NCBI RefSeq assembly: GCF_003173755.1 | Contig: NZ_CP029553.1 | Coordinates: 87,001 to 151,000, forward strand | From: Methylobacterium terrae | GTDB lineage: Bacteria > Pseudomonadota > Alphaproteobacteria > Rhizobiales > Beijerinckiaceae | Direction: 5' to 3' | Length of the DNA: 64,000 nucleotides | In this document: piece by piece, positions 56,697-64,000 of the stretch | Layout of the letters: the number at the start of each line of letters is the position of its first letter | How positions within the stretch are numbered: the first letter of the stretch is position 1 | Position numbers and translations under genes: made by a program | The notes under the pieces: model-generated | Database searches by the model: none | Told to the model about the DNA's origin: nothing | The model's input: the letters and a program-made list of their open reading frames with translations, nothing else

Positions 56697-59600
56697 ATGA
56701 ACCACACCGCCGGGACCGTCCGCCCGTCGAGCCACGCGGTGAGCCAGCCGGCTGTCCCGCCCGCGGGAGCGGCGGTGCTGCGCGGTCCCGTGCGGCCGGA
56801 CCTGCTGCGCGACGAGGTGCTGGCCGAGGTTTTTCGGGAGACGGCCCGGGGGCGGCCCGATCACGTCGCGCTCATCGACGCGGCGAGCGGGGCGGATGCG
56901 GCGTCCCGCACCCGCCTGACCTACGGCGAGGTCGACCGGTTGTCCGACGCGATCGCCGCGGGGCTGGCGGCGCGGGGCATCGAGCCCGGCGACGTGGTCG
57001 GCCTGTGGATGGCGCGCTCGCCCGACCTCCTGGTGGCGCAGATCGGCATCACCAAGGCCGGCGCGGCCTGGCTGCCCTTCGACGCCGAGGCTCCCGCCGA
57101 CCGGGTCGCGGTCTGCCTCAAGGATGCCGACGCCAAGGCGCTGGTCGTGTCGAGCGCCCTCAAGGACAAGGCGCCGACGGAGACCTGCCCGGCGCTCACC
57201 CCGGACGAGGTCGCGAGCGGTGCGGGCGGCCCGGCGCCGGACCTGCGCGCAGCCGGCCTCACGCCGGAGCACCCGGCCTACCTGATCTACACCTCGGGCT
57301 CGACCGGCGTGCCGAAGGGCATCGTCATCAGCCACCGCAACATCTGCCATTTCCTGCGCTCGGCCAACGACCTCTACGGCGTCGCCGGCGACGACGTGGT
57401 GTTCCAGGGTGCCTCCGTCGCCTTCGATCTCTCGATGGAGGAGATCTGGGTTCCCTACCTCGTCGGCGCGACCCTGTTCGTGGCGAGCCCGGCCCAGATG
57501 GGCGACGCCGAGGCGCTGCCGGACATCCTGATCGAGGCCGGCATCACGGTGCTCGACACCGTGCCGACGCTGCTCGGGCTGATGACCAAGGACGTGCCGC
57601 GCCTGCGGCTGATCCTGCTCGGCGGCGAGGCCCTCCCCGAGCCGCTGATCGCCCGCTGGGCGACGCCATCGCGAAGGCTGTTCAACACCTACGGGCCGAC
57701 CGAGGCGACCGTGGTGGCGACCGCCGCCGAGATGCGACCGGGCGACCCCGTCACGATCGGAGGGCCGATCGCCAACTACACCGCCTACATCGCCGACGAG
57801 GCCCTGAATCTCGTCGGCCCCGGCGTGCAGGGGGAGCTGCTGATCGGCGGTCCGGGCGTCGCCAAGGGCTACCTCGCCCGGCCGGAGCTGACGGCGGAGA
57901 AATTCGTCGCCAACCCCTATGGCGGCGACGGGTCCGACCCGGTGCTCTACCGCTCCGGCGACGCGGTCTCGCTCGATCACGCCGGCCGCATCGTGTTCCA
58001 CGGCCGCATCGACGACCAGGTGAAGGTGCGCGGCTTCCGGGTCGAGCTCGGCGAGATCGAGTCCCGGATCCGGGCGCAGCCCGGCATCGCCTCCGCGGCG
58101 GTGGTCCTGCGCCAGGACGACGGCGTCGACCGGCTCGTCGCCTTCGTGGTTCCAGAGCGCGGCAGCGCGTCCCAGGAAGAAGACCCGCGGGGCGCGGAGT
58201 TCGACCGCGGCCGGCTGCGCTCGGCGCTCGCCGAGACGATGCCGCCCTACATGATCCCGGCGCATTTCGAGGTGGTGGAGAGCCTCCCGGTGCTGGCCGC
58301 CTCCGGCAAGGTCGACCGCAAGGCCCTGCGCGCCGTAGCCCTCGCCGTCGTCGAGCCCTCGGGCGAGCAGGAGGAGCCGCGCGACGAGACCGAAGCGGCC
58401 CTGCTCGCCGCCGCCCACAAGGTGTTCGGCAACCAGCCGATCCCGTTCGAGGCCGATTTCTTCGGCGATCTCGGCGGCCACTCGCTGCTGGCCGCGCGCT
58501 TCGTCTCGGCGGTGCGCGAGGTGCCGGCGCTCGCCGCGATCACCCTCCAGGACGTCTATAACGGCCGCACCCTCCGGGCGATGTCCGAGACCTTGATCAC
58601 CCGCACCGGCGGCGCCGGTGCGGCGGCCGCGGCCCACGACCTCTCCTTCGCGCCGCCGCCGCTCCTGCGGCGCTTCCTGTGCGGCCTCGCTCAGGCGATC
58701 GTGCTGCCCTTCGTGATCGCGCTCGCGACCGCGCAGTGGCTCGGCATCTTCGTCACCTACCTGCTGATCACCGGCGGCGAGCTCGGCTTCTTCGCCGAGA
58801 TGGCGGTGCTTCTTCTCGTCTATATCGGGCTCAACGCCGTCACCGCGCTGATCGCCATCGCGGTCAAGTGGCTGGTGCTCGGGCGCACCCGGCCCGGGCG
58901 CTACCCGCTCTGGGGCACCTACTATTTCCGCTGGTGGCTGACCCAGCGCCTGACGCCGCTCGTCCACGTCAAGTGGCTCCAGGGCTCGCCGATGATCCGC
59001 ATCTACCTGCGGCTGTTAGGGGCCAAGGTCGGCGAGGACGCGCTGATCTCCGACATCGAGATCGGCGCGCCGGACCTCGTCAGCATCGGGCGCGGCGCCT
59101 CGCTCGGCGGCCGGCTGACGCTCGCCAATGCGGAGGTCGTCGGCAACGAGCTCGTCATCGGCCGGGTCTCGATCGGCGACGACGTCGCCATCGGCACCTC
59201 CTGCGTCGTCGGCTACGACACGCGGATCGAGGACCACGCCGAACTCGCCGACCTGACGACGGTGCCGTCGGGCACCGTCGTGGGGCGCGCCGAGGCCTGG
59301 GACGGCTCGCCCGGCCGCAAGGTCGGCACCGTCGATGTCGCGCACCAGCATCCGGTGCCCGAGGCTTCGCCTCGGCGCCGGGCCGTGTTCTTCGTGATCT
59401 ACGCCGCCCTGTTGGCGGCGATTCCCGCCGTCGGCCTGCTGCCGATCTTCCCGGCCTTCTACATCTTCGACCAGATCAGCGACACGCTGGCGACGTTGAC
59501 GGACGTGGACTACCACTGGTACCTGCCGCTCCTGACTTGGCCGACCGCGATGCTGATGACCGCCGGCACGGTCGGGCTGATCGCCGGCATCCGCTGGGCG

Positions 59601-60809
59601 GTCCTGCCGCGCCTGCGCGAGGGCAGCTACTCGATCCACAGCGGCACCTACCTGCGCAAATGGGCGGTGGCGCTCGCCGCCGAGGTGACGCTCGAGACCC
59701 TCTCGTCGCTCTTCGCCACCGTCTACATGCGGGCCTGGTACCGGCTGATGGGCGCCGGGATGGGCCAGGGCGCCGAGATCTCGACCAACCTCGCCGGCCG
59801 CTACGACCTCGCGGAGGTGGGCCCGCGCAACTTCATCGCCGACGAGGTCGTCTACGGCGAGGAGGAGGTGCGCCGCGGCGTGATGGAGCTGGCGCCGGTG
59901 CGCACCGGCGCCCGGGTCTTCGTCGGCAACGACGCGGTGGTGCCGCCCGGCGCGATCATCCCCGACGACGTGCTGATCGGCATCAAGTCGAAGCCGCCGG
60001 CCAACGACCGCATGGCGCCGGGCGAGACCTGGTTCGGCTCGCCGCCGATCAAGCTGCCGGTCCGCCAGAAGGTCGATCTCGGCCAGGCCCAGACCTTCGA
60101 GCCGGGCCTGTGGCCCCGGCTGCGCCGCGGCATCTTCGAGGCCTTCACCTCCTCGTTCTCGCCGATGCTGTTCATCACCTTCGCCATCCTGGCGATCGAT
60201 TTCGTGTTCTACCCGGCGATCTTAGGCGGCGACTGGAGCGGCCTCGCGCTGAGCTTCGTCGCCACCAGCGTGGTGATCGCGGTGCTGCAGACCCTGGTGG
60301 TGATCGCCGTCAAGTGGCTGCTGATGGGCCGCTACGAACCCGGCATGCACCCGATGTGGTCGTGGTGGGCGATGCGCACCGAGGCCGTCGCGGTGATGTA
60401 CTGGGGCCTCGCCGGCAAGGTTCTGCTCGAGCACCTGATGGGCACGCCGTTCCTGCCCTGGGTGCTGCGGCTGTTCGGCACCCGCACCGGCGAGGGCGTG
60501 TGCATGCTCGCCACCGACATCACCGAGTTCGACTGCGTGACGATCGGCGACTTCGCGTCGGTCAACCGGATGTCGGCGCTCCAGACCCACCTCTACGAGG
60601 ACCGGGTGATGAAGGTCGGCCGGGTCGAGGTCGGCCGCGGGGTCAGCGTCGGCGCCTTCGCGACCGTGCTCTACGACACCAAGGTCGGCGACTACGCCCA
60701 GCTGCGCCCGCTGACCATCGTGATGAAGGGCGAATCGATCCCGGCCAATTCCCGCTGGGAGGGCGCGCCCGCGGTGCCGGTGGTGCACCAGGCGGTGGCC
60801 GCGGAGTAG
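56697..60809 (+). CDS. Pls/PosA-type membrane non-ribosomal peptide synthetase (epsilon-poly-L-lysine synthetase-like)
   Basis: This 1370-residue single-module enzyme has an adenylation domain at about 40-560 (YTSGSTGVPKG near 198, FDLSMEE, FNTYGPTEATV, GRIDDQVKVRGFRVELGEIE). A carrier domain with FGDLGGHSLLAAR (Ser near 594) follows. Then three repeats each combine two membrane segments with a left-handed beta-helix domain: membrane near 658-728, 896-968 and 1155-1212; helix domains near 775-868, 1021-1121 and 1261-1364. This A-T-TM2-C1-TM2-C2-TM2-C3 order is that of epsilon-poly-L-lysine synthetase (Pls) of Streptomyces. There is no thioesterase or standard condensation domain. ATG 56697 has GGAG upstream; ATG 56658 is an alternative start. 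The product is inferred to be an isopeptide-linked poly-amino acid or a membrane acyl-amino compound. Confidence 0.9.
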   Translation: MNHTAGTVRPSSHAVSQPAVPPAGAAVLRGPVRPDLLRDEVLAEVFRETARGRPDHVALIDAASGADAASRTRLTYGEVDRLSDAIAAGLAARGIEPGDVVGLWMARSPDLLVAQIGITKAGAAWLPFDAEAPADRVAVCLKDADAKALVVSSALKDKAPTETCPALTPDEVASGAGGPAPDLRAAGLTPEHPAYLIYTSGSTGVPKGIVISHRNICHFLRSANDLYGVAGDDVVFQGASVAFDLSMEEIWVPYLVGATLFVASPAQMGDAEALPDILIEAGITVLDTVPTLLGLMTKDVPRLRLILLGGEALPEPLIARWATPSRRLFNTYGPTEATVVATAAEMRPGDPVTIGGPIANYTAYIADEALNLVGPGVQGELLIGGPGVAKGYLARPELTAEKFVANPYGGDGSDPVLYRSGDAVSLDHAGRIVFHGRIDDQVKVRGFRVELGEIESRIRAQPGIASAAVVLRQDDGVDRLVAFVVPERGSASQEEDPRGAEFDRGRLRSALAETMPPYMIPAHFEVVESLPVLAASGKVDRKALRAVALAVVEPSGEQEEPRDETEAALLAAAHKVFGNQPIPFEADFFGDLGGHSLLAARFVSAVREVPALAAITLQDVYNGRTLRAMSETLITRTGGAGAAAAAHDLSFAPPPLLRRFLCGLAQAIVLPFVIALATAQWLGIFVTYLLITGGELGFFAEMAVLLLVYIGLNAVTALIAIAVKWLVLGRTRPGRYPLWGTYYFRWWLTQRLTPLVHVKWLQGSPMIRIYLRLLGAKVGEDALISDIEIGAPDLVSIGRGASLGGRLTLANAEVVGNELVIGRVSIGDDVAIGTSCVVGYDTRIEDHAELADLTTVPSGTVVGRAEAWDGSPGRKVGTVDVAHQHPVPEASPRRRAVFFVIYAALLAAIPAVGLLPIFPAFYIFDQISDTLATLTDVDYHWYLPLLTWPTAMLMTAGTVGLIAGIRWAVLPRLREGSYSIHSGTYLRKWAVALAAEVTLETLSSLFATVYMRAWYRLMGAGMGQGAEISTNLAGRYDLAEVGPRNFIADEVVYGEEEVRRGVMELAPVRTGARVFVGNDAVVPPGAIIPDDVLIGIKSKPPANDRMAPGETWFGSPPIKLPVRQKVDLGQAQTFEPGLWPRLRRGIFEAFTSSFSPMLFITFAILAIDFVFYPAILGGDWSGLALSFVATSVVIAVLQTLVVIAVKWLLMGRYEPGMHPMWSWWAMRTEAVAVMYWGLAGKVLLEHLMGTPFLPWVLRLFGTRTGEGVCMLATDITEFDCVTIGDFASVNRMSALQTHLYEDRVMKVGRVEVGRGVSVGAFATVLYDTKVGDYAQLRPLTIVMKGESIPANSRWEGAPAVPVVHQAVAAE

Positions 60810-60855
60810 GTCCGGGCCGCGCCCGGCCGCAACGCGGCCGGGCGCGGATCTCTCG

Positions 60856-61149
60856 TCAGCGCCGGAAATTCGCCGGCGGGCTCACCTGGATGGCCGCCCC
60901 TTTCGGCAACCGGTCCTTTCCGTTGCCGGCACCCGCCGAGACGACCCCGCCGTGGCCCTGCCCGACCTTCACCGGGTTCATGACAGGCGGGGGAAGGCCG
61001 CCGCTCCGGCCGACGCCGCCGCCCACCCCGGGATTGCCCGGACGCGCAAGGCAGGTGATGCCGGAGCAGGCCTGCGCCGCGGGGGCGGCGAGGAAGCCGG
61101 CGGCGAGCAACGATGCGCCGAGGGCGGCGCGGGGCGACGTGCGTGACAT
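60856..61149 (-). CDS. Small secreted Gly/Pro-rich protein
   Basis: This 97-residue protein has a signal peptide (MSRTSPRAALGASLLAAGFLAAPAAQA, cleaved before CSGITC). The mature part starts with a CSGITC cysteine pair and is Gly/Pro/Val-rich (GVGGGVGRSGGLPPPV), ending PANFRR. GGGAG precedes the start on the minus strand. No domain is recognised. It converges with the synthetase gene, 46 bases away. Confidence 0.7.
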   Translation of the reverse strand: MSRTSPRAALGASLLAAGFLAAPAAQACSGITCLARPGNPGVGGGVGRSGGLPPPVMNPVKVGQGHGGVVSAGAGNGKDRLPKGAAIQVSPPANFRR

Positions 61150-61272
61150 GGGAACTCCCCTGGCGGAGGATCGAGGGCTGCGAAATCCGCGCCGTCCGCC
61201 GGCGGCGTCGGTCATTCCTGGAGACGGGCCGGGGCGACGAAGGCGCGGCCGCCGGCCATCGAGCGGGGGGGG

Positions 61273-61539
61273 TTACCGGATGCCGCCGGGCGCCACCGGG
61301 CGGGGCGGCGGGCCGCCGGCATTCACGGTCGCGCCGCTGGGTGTCCGGTACCAGCCGCCGCCGATATAGATCGGCCCGTTCCGGCTCTGCGTGGGACGCG
61401 GCATCGTCTCGAGCTTGGGCGGCGGCATCCCGGGCGGGCGGACGGGCTGGATGCGTTGATCGAGGGCCCTGGACGGCCCGGCGAGTGCGAGAAAGGCGAG
61501 GGCTGCGGCCACCGCAAGTCGTGATCTGTCGACGGACAC
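61273..61539 (-). CDS. Small secreted Pro-rich protein
   Basis: This 88-residue protein has a signal peptide (AVAAALAFLALAGPSRA, then LDQRIQPV). The mature part is rich in Pro, Gly and Arg, with PPGMPPPKLE, PIYIGGGWYRTPSGATVNAGG and PPPRPVAPGG. No domain is recognised. A short palindrome matching one upstream of the LuxR gene lies 56-69 bases upstream of its start, suggesting it is a regulated target. Confidence 0.65.
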   Translation of the reverse strand: MSVDRSRLAVAAALAFLALAGPSRALDQRIQPVRPPGMPPPKLETMPRPTQSRNGPIYIGGGWYRTPSGATVNAGGPPPRPVAPGGIR

Positions 61540-61594
61540 CGGGCATCTCCTGGAAAGCCCGTAAATCCTAGGAGATATTTCGGCTCCTGCTCAT

Positions 61595-61608
61595 CCTCAC
61601 TTGTGACG
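61595..61608. promoter_or_regulatory. Palindrome CCTCAC-TT-GTGACG upstream of the secreted-protein gene
   Basis: This 6-2-6 inverted repeat (one mismatch) belongs with the perfect copy at 62983-62996; both are preceded by AT and share ATCCTCACTTGTGA. It lies 56 bases upstream of the start codon of the minus-strand secreted protein, a normal operator distance. The LuxR-type regulator between the two sites is the obvious candidate binder. Confidence 0.5.
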
Positions 61609-61705
61609 ACACGACGGCCGGGGCAGCTGATCGATAGAACAGGCATCTCGATTGCGGAACGAGGCAATCAATCGAGCATATCAGGAATTATCATTCGATA
61701 AATAT

Positions 61706-62794
61706 CTACATGTGATTGATCTGCGGCATGGATCCCAGCAGACGGAGCAGATCTCGAAGATTATCCGTGCCGGTCTTGCGCAGGATCGTACTGAAGTGCG
61801 TCCGCGCCGTGCTGAGCGCGACGCCCCGCTCCGCCGCCGCGGCCTCGAACGTCAACCCGCGGGCGAGCTGAACGCAGAGATGGGCCTGAGCCGGCGTCAG
61901 GTCGAAGAGCTGACGCAGCAGCTCCAGGGACGGTCCGGCCACCGCGTCGGCCCGGCGCAGCGTCACGAGGGCCCGGCCTTGATTCAGCTCGGGCCGCGCC
62001 CCGGGCAGCGGCGTGACGAGGGCGAGGACGAGACCGTCGGTCCCGAGCGCGAGGCTCCCCGCCTCGCCCCTCGTCGCCGCCGCGGCGATCAGACGGCGCA
62101 GCCCGTTGGTCTTCTCGGCGGTCATCGCCGACAGGCCGCCCTGGCTGCCGTTGAGCCGGATCGCGCGTTCGGCTTCCAGCGTGCGCGCCGCATCGTTGGC
62201 GAACAGAACCTCGCCCTCCGGCGTGCACACGATGGCCGCGAAGGCGAGCCGCTCGAACGCGGTGGCGAGCGCGCCTTGCGCGCTCCGTTCGATCCCGAGG
62301 CGGTGGCGCAGCGTGAGCGCGCCCTTCAGATGGGCGACGAGATCGGAGAAGCGGGCCTTGTCGAGGTCGTCGAGCAGCCGGCCCGGGCTCCCCCGGTTGG
62401 TCGAGATCATGACGGTCGTGTTCGTCGCGATGTCGAACGAGACGCCCATCGGTCGCGTCATCTCGAAGTGGCGCGCGAAATCGGTGTAGAACTCTCCCTT
62501 CAGCAGCTTGTCCTCGCTGTAGATCTCGCTGCCGAGGGTGACGCGGTCGCGCATCTTCGCGACCGCCGACCAGGGATCGATCTGACAGTAATAGGCGAGA
62601 TAGGGGCCGACGGAGGCGGCAATCGAGTCGCTGACGGTCAGTTCTCGGATCTCGGTGCCGCTGCGGAGCCAGATCCCGGCATTGTCGACATCCACCACCC
62701 GGCGGACGATGTCGACGAGCCGCACGAGCCCGTCCTCGACCGTCGCCGCCTCGTAGATCTCCGCGATCAGCGCCGGCGTGATCTCGTCACCCAA
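61706..62794 (-). CDS. LuxR-type helix-turn-helix transcriptional regulator
   Basis: This 362-residue protein has a C-terminal LuxR/NarL-type helix-turn-helix at about 295-350: LTPAQAHLCVQLARGLTFEA, then the recognition part GVALSTARTHFSTILRKTG. The N-terminal half is a sensor of unclear type with GAF/PAS-like segments (VGPYLAYYCQIDPWSA near 80-95; a PAS-like part near 195-275 with VCTPEGEVLFANDAAR). No receiver domain is present, so it should respond to a ligand rather than phosphorylation. It is divergent from the outer-membrane gene at 63356. A perfect palindrome lies 189 bases upstream of its start. Confidence 0.88.
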   Translation of the reverse strand: MGDEITPALIAEIYEAATVEDGLVRLVDIVRRVVDVDNAGIWLRSGTEIRELTVSDSIAASVGPYLAYYCQIDPWSAVAKMRDRVTLGSEIYSEDKLLKGEFYTDFARHFEMTRPMGVSFDIATNTTVMISTNRGSPGRLLDDLDKARFSDLVAHLKGALTLRHRLGIERSAQGALATAFERLAFAAIVCTPEGEVLFANDAARTLEAERAIRLNGSQGGLSAMTAEKTNGLRRLIAAAATRGEAGSLALGTDGLVLALVTPLPGARPELNQGRALVTLRRADAVAGPSLELLRQLFDLTPAQAHLCVQLARGLTFEAAAAERGVALSTARTHFSTILRKTGTDNLRDLLRLLGSMPQINHM

Positions 62795-63355
62795 ATCTCC
62801 CTCCCCCTCGATCCGGTCCAGGCGCGGTGCAGGCCGAGTTCAGCGCCGGTCCATACGCGCCGCGACAGTCGGGAGGCACTGGGAAACACGCATCGGTCGT
62901 CTCCGCTGACCAAAGGTTGCAGGCCCCGCTGGTCGGCACCGGGACCGAAGCCTGGGTATGTGTTGCAAATTGTATCTTCCATCCTCACTTGTGAGGAAGC
63001 AGAAACGTTATCGCCATGCGATGTTTTCGCTCACCGGCGATTCGGGCCGGCAGGATGCGGCGCTGACTGTCGCCGAGCCGGCAACGGACGACGAACGTCT
63101 TCCTGAAGCGGTCTCGATCGATGGCGACCATGTCGAATCATTCAATCGAAAGGCCGATCATGGATCATCGGACATGATCCATGATCTTGTTTTTCTGTAT
63201 TGATATTAAACGAGAATAATACAACAAATTAACACTAAGTTAACCATCGAAGACTACCAAGACCGACGAAACGCGGGGCTCTCTGGCCAACGAACATGCC
63301 GGAACGGCGCGAGCGCTGCCCCAGCGATGGGCGCGGCGAGGGGATGGGGGACGGG
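62795..63355. other. 561-base intergenic region, AT-rich in its second half
   Basis: This region separates the LuxR gene and the divergent outer-membrane gene. From about 63100 to 63260 it is clearly richer in A and T than the rest of the window, with runs such as ATTAAACGAGAATAATACAA and TTAACACTAAGTTAACC. It must carry the promoter for at least one gene. A frame at 62958-63203 lacks any support and is not annotated. Confidence 0.55.
62983..62996. promoter_or_regulatory. Perfect palindrome CCTCAC-TT-GTGAGG upstream of the LuxR gene
   Basis: This 6-2-6 perfect inverted repeat matches the near copy at 61595-61608 and shares ATCCTCACTTGTGA with it. It lies 189 bases upstream of the LuxR-type start codon and 360 bases upstream of the divergent outer-membrane gene. 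Autoregulation by the LuxR-type protein is plausible. Confidence 0.5.
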
Positions 63356-64000
63356 ATGACAGTGTTACGATGGGCCGCCGCATTCGGCCTGCTCTGCGGG
63401 ACCGCCGAGGCGGCCGACCTTCCGGTCGCACCGGCCGCGCCGGCGGCCTTCGAGCCGGTCTGGACGACGACGTTCAACACCGAGTTCCGCTATTTCAGCT
63501 TCAGCGGCACCAAGGGCCAGCCGGTCGGCATCGCGCCGCTCGGCGTGCGCGGCAGCGGCTCGCAATTCTACCTGCCGTTCGGCCTGTCCTTCTCGGGCCA
63601 GCCGGTGCCGGACCTGAGGATCGACCTCGTGGCGCGCGGCGGCTACGCCGATTCGCGGCAATCGACGCCCGGCCTGTCGGGCGCGGTGAGCACCGCCCTC
63701 GACACCCAATTGTCCGCCACCGCGACCTATCTGGGTCTCGACGGGGTGCAGCCCTTCGCCTCGCTGAACCTCAACCTGCCGACGGGCACCTCGTACCTCG
63801 CCGGGTCGCGCTTCCTCGCGCGGTTCGATTCGGACCTCGTCGACGTGCCGACCTTCGGCGAGGGCTTCAACATCGGCCCGAGCGTCGGCGTGAACGTGCC
63901 GATCGGGCAGACCCTGATGTTCAACCTGACCTTCGGCTACACCGCCCGCGGCGCCTATTTCCGCGAGGGTCCGCCGGATCCGCTGACGGGGATCGACGCT
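63356..64000 (+). CDS. Outer-membrane beta-barrel-like protein (C-terminus beyond window)
   Basis: The 215 visible residues begin with a signal peptide (MTVLRWAAAFGLLCGTAEA, cleaved before ADLPV). Alternating polar/aromatic strands follow: FNTEFRYFSFSGT, FYLPFGLSFSGQ, LSATATYLGLDGV, PFASLNLNLPTG, then VGVNVPIGQTLMFNLTFGYTARG. This pattern is that of an outer-membrane beta-barrel or a surface transport/assembly protein. No stop is reached before the window ends. No specific family is recognised. GGGG lies upstream of the ATG at 63356. Confidence 0.75.
   Translation, partial: MTVLRWAAAFGLLCGTAEAADLPVAPAAPAAFEPVWTTTFNTEFRYFSFSGTKGQPVGIAPLGVRGSGSQFYLPFGLSFSGQPVPDLRIDLVARGGYADSRQSTPGLSGAVSTALDTQLSATATYLGLDGVQPFASLNLNLPTGTSYLAGSRFLARFDSDLVDVPTFGEGFNIGPSVGVNVPIGQTLMFNLTFGYTARGAYFREGPPDPLTGIDA

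Noticed and set aside
56664..58967. Minus-strand frame of about 770 codons opposite the synthetase
   Set aside because: Antisense shadow of the adenylation domain; composition is Arg/Gly/Asp-rich with no recognisable fold.
62958..63203. Possible 81-residue protein in the LuxR upstream region
   Set aside because: No family resemblance or convincing ribosome site, and it covers the palindrome and AT-rich promoter region.

Overview
The window is a chromosomal segment of a very GC-rich alphaproteobacterium, most likely Methylobacterium/Methylorubrum or a close relative in the Hyphomicrobiales. The case rests on gene content: a QscR/CbbR-type LysR regulator beside phosphoribulokinase, a GlgE/TreS/TreYZ glucan operon, a SUF cluster behind Irr-box-like palindromes, and a Pls/PosA-type synthetase. 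No plasmid, phage, IS, CRISPR or RNA genes were recognised. Species assignment is inference.

Layout. 1-6.2 kb: an SDR oxidoreductase cut by the window edge, O6-alkylguanine-DNA methyltransferase and ferrochelatase on the minus strand; a Tat-exported 5'-nucleotidase and uracil-DNA glycosylase on plus; a cluster of perfect hairpins; a small anchored protein; and an S49 peptidase. 6.6-14.7 kb: a Tyr/Arg-rich secreted protein, a response regulator with an HD-GYP domain, a CbbR/QscR-like regulator divergent from a degenerate fructose-bisphosphatase and phosphoribulokinase, and two histidine kinases. 15-22 kb: a two-subunit molybdenum hydroxylase (Ior type), a second unusual uracil-DNA-glycosylase-like protein, pyrF, a DUF1330 protein, an aminotransferase and an FkbM methyltransferase.

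22.3-38.4 kb is one minus-strand operon of very large enzymes: treZ, a malQ-treY fusion, a glgE carrying an extra N-terminal GH13 domain, a treS-maltokinase fusion, and glgB. Together they interconvert malto-oligosaccharides, trehalose, maltose, maltose-1-phosphate and branched alpha-glucan. 39-46 kb: parE, an outer-membrane beta-barrel protein, a DEAD-box helicase and a diguanylate cyclase. 46-54 kb: a SUF iron-sulfur operon (nifS-like, sufB, a small Zn-ribbon protein, sufC, sufD, sufS, sufT, then sufA beyond an inserted plus-strand Uma2 gene). Two tandem Irr-box-like palindromes lie upstream.

54-64 kb: an alpha/beta hydrolase, a PPK2 polyphosphate kinase, a histidine phosphatase, a 1370-residue Pls/PosA-type synthetase (A-T followed by three repeats of membrane segments plus a left-handed beta-helix domain), two small secreted proteins, a LuxR-type regulator flanked by matching short palindromes, and the start of an outer-membrane protein cut by the window end.

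The most interesting items are the Pls/PosA-type synthetase (a candidate poly-amino-acid maker), the CbbR/QscR-pseudoFBPase-PRK locus, the fused glucan/trehalose enzymes, and the Zn-ribbon protein embedded in the suf operon.
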